From assembly GCA_014379905.1 (NCBI GenBank), contig JACMKX010000102.1, positions 1 through 64,000 of the forward strand: a DNA stretch of 64,000 bases. Reading direction: 5' to 3'. Source of the DNA: Ferruginibacter sp. GTDB lineage: Bacteria; Bacteroidota; Bacteroidia; Chitinophagales; Chitinophagaceae. Positions 17,678 through 26,790 of this stretch are shown piece by piece. The first letter of the stretch is position 1; every line of letters starts with the position of its first letter. The notes under the pieces are model-generated. The model worked only from the letters and a program-made list of their open reading frames with translations. It was not told the origin of the DNA and did not search any database. A program made the translations under genes and the position numbers.

Positions 17678-19138
17678 ATGAATCATTTCAAAGGCGGTAA
17701 AAAAGAACCTGCTTTTCAGAGCAAGGTATCCGCTACCGTATCAGGCATACTTGCCCCTGCCACCAATAACGGGTTGGAAAAAGAAGGAACTTATATGTCT
17801 CACCTGGCTGCCATCGTGGAATCATCACATGATGCCATTATCAGCAAATCACTGGATGGTATTATTTTAAGCTGGAACAGTGGAAGCGAAAGAATGTTTG
17901 GATATACAGTAAAGCAGGCTTTGGGTAAACCTATCGCTATGTTGATACCTCCTGAGTGTTTCAATGAAGAGAAAAACATTCTTGAAAGAATACACAATAA
18001 CGAGGTAATTGATTATTTTGAAACAGTGAGGCTTAATAAAAAAGGCGACCAGGTACATGTTTCTCTTACGATATCGCCCCTAAAGGACGGAGAAGGGAAA
18101 ATTATAGGGATTTCCAAAATTGCAAAGGATATAACTTTGCGAAGAAGGGCCGAAGCTGCAGCACTTCTTGTAGCCAAACAGCTTGGATTCCAAAATCAGG
18201 AAAGGGAAAAAAGAGCAGCAGAGTTGATCATTGCCAATAAAGAACTGGCCTATCAAAACAAGGAAAAAGAAAAAAGAGCTGCGGAATTGATCATGGCCAA
18301 CAAGGAACTTCTTCTTCAAAATGATAGGAAAGACAAGCGTGCCGCAGAACTGATTATTGCCAACAATGAACTGGCCTTCCAAAATGTTGAGAAGGAAAAA
18401 CGGGCGGCTGAACTGATCATTGCGTACAACGATCTAAAAGCATCGGAGGAAAAGATCATAGAAGTGAACAAGGAACTGGAATCATTTTCCTATTCCGTCT
18501 CTCATGATTTGCGTGCACCGCTGCGGGCCATTATCGGTTATACAAAAATGCTTAAAGCTACCCTGGAGACAGAATTGGATCCTGAACCTGCCCGCCTGAT
18601 GAACAACATTGTTCAAAATGCAACAAAAATGGGTCTCCTCATTGATGACCTCCTTACTTTTTCGAGGATCGGACGCAGGGAACTGGTTCAGATAACTATC
18701 CCGATGCACAGCCTTGTACAGAATATCTGTGATGAATTAAAAGAAGAAGTGCCCGATCGCAACATTGAGTTCCGGATCAGTAACCTGTTGCCTGCGCTGG
18801 CTGATAACATGGCTCTTAAGCAGGTATGGTTGAACCTGGTTTCTAATTCGATCAAGTATACCCGGTTAAAAAATGCAGCGATCATTGAAATTAGCTCTGA
18901 AACTGCGGGAGAAGAAGTGACCTACTGTATAAAAGACAACGGTGCCGGCTTTGATATGCGATATGCCAATAAACTGTTTGGTGTATTTCAACGCCTGCAT
19001 TCCGAAGAAGAATTTGAAGGCACAGGAGTGGGCCTGGCCCTGGTGCAACGCATCATATCCAAACACGGGGGGCGAACCTGGGCAGAAGCAAAAGTAAACG
19101 AAGGAGCAACATTTTATTTTACCCTGCATAAGCCATAA
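17678..19138 (+). CDS. PAS histidine kinase with repeated signalling helix (block B)
   Basis: 486 residues, cytosolic. One PAS domain (about 40-160: [23 protein letters not shown], closing DITLRRRAE) is followed by four exact-length 21-residue repeats with the core [10 protein letters not shown] (residues 172-255), then HisKA with His276 in [12 protein letters not shown] and a HATPase ([25 protein letters not shown]). The repeats should form a long continuous coiled coil carrying the signal from PAS to the kinase. The gene is four bases upstream of a receiver gene, its likely partner. Confidence 0.9.
   Translation: MNHFKGGKKEPAFQSKVSATVSGILAPATNNGLEKEGTYMSHLAAIVESSHDAIISKSLDGIILSWNSGSERMFGYTVKQALGKPIAMLIPPECFNEEKNILERIHNNEVIDYFETVRLNKKGDQVHVSLTISPLKDGEGKIIGISKIAKDITLRRRAEAAALLVAKQLGFQNQEREKRAAELIIANKELAYQNKEKEKRAAELIMANKELLLQNDRKDKRAAELIIANNELAFQNVEKEKRAAELIIAYNDLKASEEKIIEVNKELESFSYSVSHDLRAPLRAIIGYTKMLKATLETELDPEPARLMNNIVQNATKMGLLIDDLLTFSRIGRRELVQITIPMHSLVQNICDELKEEVPDRNIEFRISNLLPALADNMALKQVWLNLVSNSIKYTRLKNAAIIEISSETAGEEVTYCIKDNGAGFDMRYANKLFGVFQRLHSEEEFEGTGVGLALVQRIISKHGGRTWAEAKVNEGATFYFTLHKP
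18191..18442 (+). repeat. Four tandem 63-bp units coding a 21-residue helical repeat
   Basis: Units begin at 18191, 18254, 18317 and 18380, each starting with CAAAA and encoding [21 protein letters not shown]. Protein identity is high while DNA has diverged at third positions, so the array is old rather than a recent slippage. No indel breaks the 21-residue period. Confidence 0.9.
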
Positions 19139-19142
19139 CCCT

Positions 19143-19586
19143 ATGATGACTGAAGTTGATATATTATTGGTAGAAGATAACGCCAGTGATGCCGAAATGA
19201 CCATTGACGCTTTAAAAAAGAGTGGCTTAGCCAACAAGCTGCTACATGTTAAAGATGGCGCAGCCGCATTGGATTTCATTTTTGCAGAAGGAGCGTATAC
19301 CGGGCGAAATACGGCCTACAAACCAAAAGTTATCCTACTCGATGTGAAAATGCCAAAGCTGAATGGAATTGAAGTACTGCAACGGATCCGGACCGATGAG
19401 CATACAAAGACTATCCCGGTGGTAATGCTTACGTCTTCAAAAGAAGATCCGGATATAAAAACCTGTTATGCCCTTGGAGTCAATAGTTATGTAGTAAAGC
19501 CAGTTGAGTTTGATGAATTTCAAAAGGCCATTACAGAACTGGGATTATACTGGATGATAGTAAACCAACAAACTCAATACGAATAA
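19143..19586 (+). CDS. Rcp1-like stand-alone response regulator (block B)
   Basis: 147 residues, a single receiver: [25 protein letters not shown] (phospho-Asp), [21 protein letters not shown], and the Rcp-type C-terminal GLYWMIVNQ. It lies four bases after the kinase with the 21-residue repeats and two bases before the next kinase gene, indicating one operon. It should take phosphate from one or both flanking kinases. No DNA-binding domain. Confidence 0.9.
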   Translation: MMTEVDILLVEDNASDAEMTIDALKKSGLANKLLHVKDGAAALDFIFAEGAYTGRNTAYKPKVILLDVKMPKLNGIEVLQRIRTDEHTKTIPVVMLTSSKEDPDIKTCYALGVNSYVVKPVEFDEFQKAITELGLYWMIVNQQTQYE

Positions 19587-19588
19587 CA

Positions 19589-22500
19589 ATGCCTGGTACC
19601 CTAAAAATATTGATAGCGGAACATGATCTACATGACCTTGAGATGATCGAAACCGAACTAAGAAGGGGCGATGTTGAATTTGTAAGCGAAAATGTTGAGA
19701 ATGAATCCGCCTATCGGGCGGCACTTAAAAATTTTATTCCTGATATTATATTATGCGATTACAGTTTTCCTTCCTTTGACGGACCGGCAGCTTTTAAGAT
19801 CAGGGAAGAAATTGCCCCGGCTACCCCGTTCATCCTGGTTTCGGGAACCATTGGCGAAGAGAATTCAATTGAATTGATTAAGAACGGTGTAACCGATTTT
19901 GTACTGAAGGACAAAATGTTCACTTTAAATACTAAGCTTATACGGGCATTAAAAGAGTCAAAAGAACGGAAAGAAAGATGTAAAACTGAACAGGAACTTA
20001 AGCAGAGCGAAGCACGATTAAATAAAGCCCAGGCAATTGCAGGGATAGGGAGCTGGGAGACCAATTTGAGTGATCTGGAGGTGAAGTGGTCTGACGAAAC
20101 ATATAATATTTTTGGTGTTGACCGTCGTAAATTCCAGGTTACACATGCCGCATTTTTACAGTTGATCCACCACGATGATATCGAAAAAGTGAATGCTGCG
20201 TTTCAAACCTCTTTCAGCAGCAGATCGGTTAACAGTATAGAACACCGGGTTCTAACACCGTCTGGCCTCCTCAAGCACATAGAAGAGTGTTGGCAGATAT
20301 TTTTTGATGATCACGGTACACCGTTAACTGCTGTGGGTACCTGCCAGGACATAACAGAACGCAAAAAGAATGAAGCAGCCATCAATAAAGCCTACGTAGA
20401 AAAAAACATGGTGCTGGAAAGCATTGATGATGGCTTTTTTGCATCGGATAAAAACTCGCTGGTAACATACTGGAACAGGAAAGCAGAGATCCTGCTGGGG
20501 GTAAGGAAAGAAGATATGGTTGGTAAAAATTTTCATGAGGTCTTTTCCGACAGCCGGTCGGCTGTATTTTACGAAAATTATCAAAAAGCTGCAAGGGAAA
20601 ATAGTACGGTACATTTTGAAGGCTTTTCGCACCGCACCGGTAAATGGTTTGCGGTAAGCGCTTTTGCCTCGGACAACGGGTTGTCAGTTTATTTTAAAGA
20701 TGTAACAGAAAGAAAAAATGGTGAAGAAAAATTAAAGGAGAGTGAACTGCGCTACCGGTCTATCATTGAGCAGGCAACTGATGCTATCTGTATTGCTGAC
20801 GCGTCTTTGAAGATTATGGATATCAATGACTATGGCTGCCGGATGCTGGGCTACTCCAAAGCTGAATTTCTGCAGCTTACCGTCAATGACTTGTTCCTTG
20901 CGGAAGACCTGGAAACAAATCCTTTTAAAATGGAGGAATTAAGATCAGGAAAAGTTATCAGGAATGAACGGAGATTCAAAAACAAAGATGGAAAACTTAT
21001 AGACGTTGAAATGAGCGGCAGAATTCTTGCCGATGGCAGGTTTATTGTGTTTGGGCATGATATAGCCGGCCGAAAAAAAGCACAGGATAAGATAAAAGAA
21101 AGCGAACTGCGGTACCGGTTGCTTAATGAACAGGCAACGGACGCAATTTGCATTACCAATGCCAACCTGAATTTTATAGATATTAACCCGTACGGCTGCG
21201 AAACTTTTGGCTATACCAGGGAAGAGGCTTTACATCTTTCCCTCCCGGATATATTATTTGAAGAAGATCTTGCAGACAATCCTTTGGGATTGGAAGGGCT
21301 ACAGGTGGGCACTACTATCAGGAACGAACGCAGGCTTAGAAAGAAGGATGGCACAACGATTCATATGGAAGTAAGCACCCGGATACTGGAAGATGGAAGG
21401 CTGATCATGTTTGGCCACGATATTACTGAACGAAAGAAAACAGAGGAAAAAGTACGTAAAGCAAACCGGCTATATACTTTTATAAGCCAGGTAAATCAGA
21501 ATATAGTTCATATCAAAGATGAAGAATCACTGTTCCGCAATGCCTGCCAGGTAGCATATGAATTTGGTAAATTCAAAATTTCCTGGATAGGTTTAGTTGA
21601 TGAGACCACGGAAACGATCAAACTCGTTGATCAAAATGGAATAGCAGGTGAAGACCTCCCGCTTTTTATCAACACACCCTATTTGAAAGGCGGGCCGGTG
21701 GATCATGTTCTTAGAACGGGCACTTATTATTTAAGCAACAACATTCAACAGGACCTGGAACTACCCAACTGGCAGCCGTTTGCGCAAAAATATGGAATAT
21801 GTTCTGTGCTCGCATTGCCGGTGAGAAGATCGGGCAAGATCATTGGCACTTTTAACCTGTATGCGGCCGAGCATAATTTTTTCGACAAAGAAGAAATTGA
21901 TCTGCTTGCAGATGCAACAGAAGATATATCATTTGCCCTTGATCTTTTTGAGAAAGCAAAGAAACAAAAGGAAACCGAGGCCCTGGTAATAAAGAACGAA
22001 AGGCGTTTTAGGGCCCTGATAGACAAAAGCGTTGATATGAAAGCGCTTTTAGGACCTGATGGGAAAATTTCATATGGGAGCAGTTCTATCACAAAATTCT
22101 TAGGGTACAGCCCGGATGAATTTGTTGGAGAAAATGCTTTTGACTTTATACATCCTGCTGATATTTTATCGCCGGAGATTATGCAGGACCTTTTAGAAAC
22201 TCCGGGCAAATCGCAGTATGTACAACAACGCCTGCTGCATAAAAATGGTGACTGGATCTGGTGTGATGGTACACTGACCAACCTGCTTGATGAGCCCGGT
22301 GTGAATGCCCTTGTCTCTAATTTCAGGGATATTTCCGAAACAAAGATTATAGAGGAACAGAGGGAATTTGAAAGGAGCGTTAAAGAGGCATTGATCAACA
22401 CTACGGACGATTTTATGTGGAGTGTATCTTGTGATTTTAAGCTGATGGCGGCTAACGCAGCATTCACTAATTACATAAAAAGCTTTGACGGCCCGGCCTT

Positions 22501-23473
22501 AATGCCAGGCGACGAATTGCTTATAAAGGAAATCTTTCCGGCCGGGTACCTGGCCACGTGGGAGGCGTTGTATAACGATGCGCTAAAAGGTGAGTCTTTA
22601 GTAAAAGAAATGTACAACCCCCCTACAGAAAACCATAGGGAACAATGGTTTGAAACCACGCTTAATCCTATTTGTAATAGTAATAAAGTAACAGGTATTG
22701 CCTGTTATTCCCGGGATATAACCGGGCGCAAGCAGTCGGAAATCCGGTTAAAAGAACTAAATGAAAACTTGCAAAAGCAGGCTAAAGAACTTGTTTTATC
22801 TAATGCGGAGCTGGAACAGTTTGCCTATGTAGCCTCTCACGATCTGCAGGAACCTTTGCGCATGGTAACGAGTTTCCTCACATTGTTAGAGAAAAAGTAT
22901 GGGGCTGTTATTGATGACAAGGGTAAGCAATATATTGAATTTGCAGTAGATGGTGCCAAACGGATGCGCCAGATAATTCTGGACCTGCTTGGGTTTTCAA
23001 GAGTGGGTAGAATGGACGATGAGGCCGGCAACATTGATTTAAATGAACTGTTGAATGAAATAACCATATTGTTTAGAAAGCAGATCGCGGAAAAAGAGGG
23101 AGTGATCATTTCCGACCCGCTTCCTCATGTTCCCGGCTTTCGATCACCCATTCGCCAGGTGCTTCAAAACCTTGTTGGCAATGCCTTGAAATTTTCGGTA
23201 AAAGGGCGGGCAGTGCAAATTAATATTAAATGTATAGCGTTCAACGATCATTGGCAATTTGCTGTAAGTGATAATGGCATTGGGATCAACCAGGAATATT
23301 TCGATAAAATATTTATTATTTTTCAACGGCTTCATAACAGGAACGAATTTTCGGGAACCGGGATGGGCCTTGCCATAACAAAAAAGATCATAGAAAACCA
23401 GGGCGGCAAAATATGGGTGGAGTCAGAAGAAGGTAAAGGAAGTACATTTTATTTTACACTGATAAAACACTAA
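19589..23473 (+). CDS. Receiver-headed kinase with six PAS and one GAF domain (block B)
   Basis: 1294 residues, cytosolic. Domain order: receiver (1-120; phospho-Asp57 in ILCDYSFPSFDG; the acidic pair reads AEHD, so one Asp is His12), PAS x4 (about 140-640), GAF (about 645-800), PAS x2 (about 810-1050), HisKA with His1084 in ASHDLQEPLRM, HATPase (NLVGNALKFS, DNGIGIN, GTGMGLAI). PAS 3 and 4 are tandem duplicates (both ESELRYR..EQATDAICI..DIN.YGC). The receiver suggests control by an upstream kinase, e.g. the 17678 protein; GAF and PAS suggest small-molecule or redox input. Confidence 0.9.
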   Translation: MPGTLKILIAEHDLHDLEMIETELRRGDVEFVSENVENESAYRAALKNFIPDIILCDYSFPSFDGPAAFKIREEIAPATPFILVSGTIGEENSIELIKNGVTDFVLKDKMFTLNTKLIRALKESKERKERCKTEQELKQSEARLNKAQAIAGIGSWETNLSDLEVKWSDETYNIFGVDRRKFQVTHAAFLQLIHHDDIEKVNAAFQTSFSSRSVNSIEHRVLTPSGLLKHIEECWQIFFDDHGTPLTAVGTCQDITERKKNEAAINKAYVEKNMVLESIDDGFFASDKNSLVTYWNRKAEILLGVRKEDMVGKNFHEVFSDSRSAVFYENYQKAARENSTVHFEGFSHRTGKWFAVSAFASDNGLSVYFKDVTERKNGEEKLKESELRYRSIIEQATDAICIADASLKIMDINDYGCRMLGYSKAEFLQLTVNDLFLAEDLETNPFKMEELRSGKVIRNERRFKNKDGKLIDVEMSGRILADGRFIVFGHDIAGRKKAQDKIKESELRYRLLNEQATDAICITNANLNFIDINPYGCETFGYTREEALHLSLPDILFEEDLADNPLGLEGLQVGTTIRNERRLRKKDGTTIHMEVSTRILEDGRLIMFGHDITERKKTEEKVRKANRLYTFISQVNQNIVHIKDEESLFRNACQVAYEFGKFKISWIGLVDETTETIKLVDQNGIAGEDLPLFINTPYLKGGPVDHVLRTGTYYLSNNIQQDLELPNWQPFAQKYGICSVLALPVRRSGKIIGTFNLYAAEHNFFDKEEIDLLADATEDISFALDLFEKAKKQKETEALVIKNERRFRALIDKSVDMKALLGPDGKISYGSSSITKFLGYSPDEFVGENAFDFIHPADILSPEIMQDLLETPGKSQYVQQRLLHKNGDWIWCDGTLTNLLDEPGVNALVSNFRDISETKIIEEQREFERSVKEALINTTDDFMWSVSCDFKLMAANAAFTNYIKSFDGPALMPGDELLIKEIFPAGYLATWEALYNDALKGESLVKEMYNPPTENHREQWFETTLNPICNSNKVTGIACYSRDITGRKQSEIRLKELNENLQKQAKELVLSNAELEQFAYVASHDLQEPLRMVTSFLTLLEKKYGAVIDDKGKQYIEFAVDGAKRMRQIILDLLGFSRVGRMDDEAGNIDLNELLNEITILFRKQIAEKEGVIISDPLPHVPGFRSPIRQVLQNLVGNALKFSVKGRAVQINIKCIAFNDHWQFAVSDNGIGINQEYFDKIFIIFQRLHNRNEFSGTGMGLAITKKIIENQGGKIWVESEEGKGSTFYFTLIKH

Positions 23474-23477
23474 GGAA

Positions 23478-24821
23478 TTGAGTATCTGGAAAGCATATAC
23501 CAATAAGATCAACTACAACTGTGCGGGTTCAGGCAATGTGAAAGACATGGATTACTGGCGAAACAACCTGTTTGCAACTTCCATTATTTTCCTGCTACCC
23601 TTTTGTTTGATAGCGCTTGCACCAGGTATTTATTTTTGTATTGTTACACAAAAATATATCCTGGCAATAGTTGATATTTTAACGGTAACAGCTATCCTTT
23701 TCATTGCTTTTATGCCCGGTATAAACCTGCTGGTCCGAAAGGTCCTCTTTTTCAGCTTTGTGGTAATCCTGAGTTGCGCCCTCTTGCTATACGGGGGGTT
23801 GCCTGGCCCCGGGTTATTGTACCTGCTGGCTGGATGCACTTTTAGTATACTTATTTTTCCCACAACCTATTCGTTTTGGCCGGCATGGATAGTTACCGGC
23901 ATCTGCATTTTATTTGGTATTGCTATCTTTTTTAATGCTATTGCATTTCCCAGGCAAAACTTAGCATCGGCTTCTGAGTGGGTGGCTGTTTCTTCCAACC
24001 TGGTTTTTATTGTTTTCCTTTTGGCGGCTCTTATACCCCGGCTTTTTAAGGGTTTGCAGGAGACCCTCGATAAAGAAAAAAAACTTAAAGCAGCGCTGCG
24101 AAAACAACAGGAGGAGTTGCAACAGGCATTGCACCAGGTGCAACAAAAAAACAACGAGCTGGAGCATTTTGCATACGTGGCTTCGCATGATTTGCAGGAA
24201 CCCCTTCGCATGGTAACCAGTTTTATGGGACTTCTGAAAAACAAATATGGCGATCAGCTTGATGAAAGAGCGCATACTTATATGAATTTTGCGGTAGATG
24301 GCGGCAAGCGAATGCAAAAAATGATCAGCGACCTGCTGGATGTGTCACGAACCGGCCGGGGTAATGCCATTAAGGAAAGGGTACAGTTAGGGGATATATT
24401 AAATGAAATACAACAAAATATTTTTAAGCTCATTGAAGAGAATAATGTAACAATACTTATAGAACCCGCTCATACAGTATTGACTGTATACCGGGGAGAT
24501 ATAAGCCGTCTTTTTCAAAACCTGTTGAGCAATGCTATCAAGTTCAGGAGAAAAGATGCTGACCCCGTAATCCGGATCTGCTGCACAGGGCAGGAAAACA
24601 GGTGGTTGATCAGTGTTGAAGACAATGGCATTGGCATTGAAAATGACAAATCTGAAAAAATATTTGAAATTTTCACCCGCCTGCATGCCCAGGATATTTA
24701 CCAGGGCTCAGGTATCGGCCTGGCCATTTGCAAGAAAATAGCCGAACAACACGGTGGAAATATTTGGGTAGCATCGGAGGAAGGCAAAGGCAGTACATTC
24801 TATTTCACTATTCAAAAATAA
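23478..24821 (+). CDS. Membrane histidine kinase (block C)
   Basis: 447 residues. Six hydrophobic segments (about 30-185: TSIIFLLPFCLIALAPGIYF, AIVDILTVTAILFIAF, VLFFSFVVILSCALLLYGG and others) form an integral membrane sensor with no PAS domain. A Q-rich coiled coil (195-225) leads to HisKA with His237 in ASHDLQEPLRM and a HATPase (NLLSNAIKFR, DNGIGIE, GSGIGLAI). The start codon is TTG at 23478, four bases after the previous stop. It is the only multi-pass sensor of the three blocks, and heads block C with the receiver at 24827. Confidence 0.88.
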   Translation: MSIWKAYTNKINYNCAGSGNVKDMDYWRNNLFATSIIFLLPFCLIALAPGIYFCIVTQKYILAIVDILTVTAILFIAFMPGINLLVRKVLFFSFVVILSCALLLYGGLPGPGLLYLLAGCTFSILIFPTTYSFWPAWIVTGICILFGIAIFFNAIAFPRQNLASASEWVAVSSNLVFIVFLLAALIPRLFKGLQETLDKEKKLKAALRKQQEELQQALHQVQQKNNELEHFAYVASHDLQEPLRMVTSFMGLLKNKYGDQLDERAHTYMNFAVDGGKRMQKMISDLLDVSRTGRGNAIKERVQLGDILNEIQQNIFKLIEENNVTILIEPAHTVLTVYRGDISRLFQNLLSNAIKFRRKDADPVIRICCTGQENRWLISVEDNGIGIENDKSEKIFEIFTRLHAQDIYQGSGIGLAICKKIAEQHGGNIWVASEEGKGSTFYFTIQK

Positions 24822-24826
24822 AATAC

Positions 24827-25267
24827 ATGACACCCATACATATTTTACTCGTTGAAGACAACGAAGGCGATATCCTACTTACCAGGGAAGCCTTTAAAGA
24901 GGCTAAGATCCTTATAAAATTAAGTGTAGTAAGGGACGGGGAAGAAGCTGTTAACTTTCTTACAAAACAGGGTGAATATCTCCTGGCAGAGGTACCTGAT
25001 CTCCTTTTACTGGATATTAACCTTCCTAAAAAAAACGGGCACGAGGTTTTGCAATTTATAAAAGGGGATGAAGGTTTAAAACATATCCCGGTGATTATAC
25101 TAAGTACTTCTTCTTCGCCAAAAGATGTAAATATGGCCTATAGCCATTATGTTAACTGTTTTATAACAAAGCCGCTGGATGTAAATGATTTTATCGGCGT
25201 TATTGCCAGCATCGAAAATTTCTGGATATCTATCGTGAGATTACCTGCAAACAAAGAAAACAAATGA
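24827..25267 (+). CDS. Rcp1-like stand-alone response regulator (block C)
   Basis: 146 residues, close paralogue of the 14840 protein (both begin PIHILLVEDNEGDILLT). Receiver motifs LLLDINLPKKNG, ILSTSSS and FITKPLD are intact, and NFWISIVRLP is the Rcp-type C-terminus. ATG 24827 is six bases after the kinase stop; a longer frame from 24728 only reads through the kinase gene. Its stop overlaps the next ATG by four bases (ATGA), so it is translationally coupled with the receiver-kinase. Confidence 0.9.
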   Translation: MTPIHILLVEDNEGDILLTREAFKEAKILIKLSVVRDGEEAVNFLTKQGEYLLAEVPDLLLLDINLPKKNGHEVLQFIKGDEGLKHIPVIILSTSSSPKDVNMAYSHYVNCFITKPLDVNDFIGVIASIENFWISIVRLPANKENK

Positions 25268-26676
25268 GAAGAGATAAGAAACCATATCGCATCCTGGTGA
25301 TTGAAGATAACCCCGGTGATTTTGTTATTGTGGAAGATCTTTTAGCAGAGCAAATGTTATTTCCTGTTATTACTCATGCCATTAATTTCGGAGAGGCAGT
25401 TAATATTTTAACAGCTAGCGGAGCTTTCGATATTATTTTGCTGGATCTTAGTTTACCAGATAAAAGCGGTGAGCAACTGATCACAGAGATCCTGGAAATC
25501 TCGTCCTCCTGTTGTCCTGTTATCATTTTAACAGGTTTTACCGATATCGATTTTAGCATCAGGTCAGTAGGCTCGGGCATTTCCGATTACCTCCTAAAAG
25601 ACGATTTAAATGCTCCAATGCTTTACAAAAGCATTATCTATTCTATAGAAAGGAAGAAAACTTCGTTTGAACTGGAAAGATCGCAAAAGCAATTTAGTGA
25701 ACTCTTTAACCTGAGTCCGCAGCCCATGTGGGTATTTGATTCGGAAACGTTGAGGTTCATTAAAATTAATAAAGCCACCCTTAAGTTGTATGGTTACAGC
25801 GAAGCAGAATTTATGGAAATGAACCTGATGGATATTAAACGGGTGGAAGATATTCCTACATCTGCAATTGAGATCCGCAACGGAGTTACCGGGAAAGAAA
25901 TTTATAAAATTACCAACTGGCATCACAAAAAATCCGGCGAACTAATTGAAGTGGAAATTTACAGTACGCCGATAATAATTAATAATACAAATTGCAGCTC
26001 AGTTATCGCTATTGACGTTACGGAAAAGAATCAATTTGAAAATAAAATTACCAGGGCAATTATAAAAACGCAGGAAGATGAGCGTTATGAAATAGGTGGA
26101 GAACTTCATGATAATGTTTGCCAGATACTCGCCGCCAGCCAGTTTAGCCTTGGCAGGCTAAACAGTTCAGTACCAAAAGAAAAACTTCAGCTATTAGATC
26201 AGTGTAAAGAACATATAACAATGGCGCTGGATGAGATCAGAAACCTGTCGCACCGGCTGGCACCTGCCTTTTTTGATGAGTCAAACCTGGAGCAGGCATT
26301 CAAAACATTGTTTAATACTTTTAATTTTAATGAGCATGCTCAAATCTCACTTGATTTTGACGAGTCTGTGAAAATGTATCCGTTAAGCAGGGAGCTTCAA
26401 TTAAACCTGTACAGGATATTACAGGAGCAATTAAGGAATATTCTTAAATATGCAAAGGCTACTACCATAGAAGTAAATGTGCTTATTTATAATTACAAAC
26501 TTAAAATGCAAATCACAGATAACGGAATTGGGTTTGATAAAAGTACGGCTAAGAACGGGATAGGCCTGGCAAATATGAGGCGACGCACAGAATTATTTTC
26601 CGGCAAATTTGAAATACATACCTCGCCGGGAAGCGGGTGCTCTATTATAATTGATATTCCCTTGGTTAAAATGTAA
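25264..26676 (+). CDS. Receiver-PAS-HisKA_3 hybrid kinase (block C)
   Basis: 470 residues, paralogue of the block A gene at 15273 along its whole length: receiver (RILVIEDNPGDF, LLDLSLPDKSG, LLKDDLN), PAS (about 140-260, closing DVTEKNQFENK), HisKA_3 with His282 in GGELHDNVCQ, HATPase (DNGIGFDK, GIGLANMRRR). It probably receives phosphate on its receiver from the membrane kinase of the same block and passes signal through its own kinase to a NarL-type regulator; genes for two such regulators lie within 9 kb. Clear ATG start. Confidence 0.9.
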   Translation: MRRDKKPYRILVIEDNPGDFVIVEDLLAEQMLFPVITHAINFGEAVNILTASGAFDIILLDLSLPDKSGEQLITEILEISSSCCPVIILTGFTDIDFSIRSVGSGISDYLLKDDLNAPMLYKSIIYSIERKKTSFELERSQKQFSELFNLSPQPMWVFDSETLRFIKINKATLKLYGYSEAEFMEMNLMDIKRVEDIPTSAIEIRNGVTGKEIYKITNWHHKKSGELIEVEIYSTPIIINNTNCSSVIAIDVTEKNQFENKITRAIIKTQEDERYEIGGELHDNVCQILAASQFSLGRLNSSVPKEKLQLLDQCKEHITMALDEIRNLSHRLAPAFFDESNLEQAFKTLFNTFNFNEHAQISLDFDESVKMYPLSRELQLNLYRILQEQLRNILKYAKATTIEVNVLIYNYKLKMQITDNGIGFDKSTAKNGIGLANMRRRTELFSGKFEIHTSPGSGCSIIIDIPLVKM

Positions 26677-26790
26677 GAGTTATTCATGCGCCCAACCAGG
26701 TTGTATTATGGCCACATACCGGCGTTTAAATGACCTGGTAAATTTATCGTATCGTTATCGCTCGATTAAGATAAAGATGGATATTTGCGT

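Noticed and set aside
18191-18442. CRISPR-like periodicity
   Set aside because: The 63-bp units are in-frame coding repeats without spacers; they form a coiled coil in a kinase.
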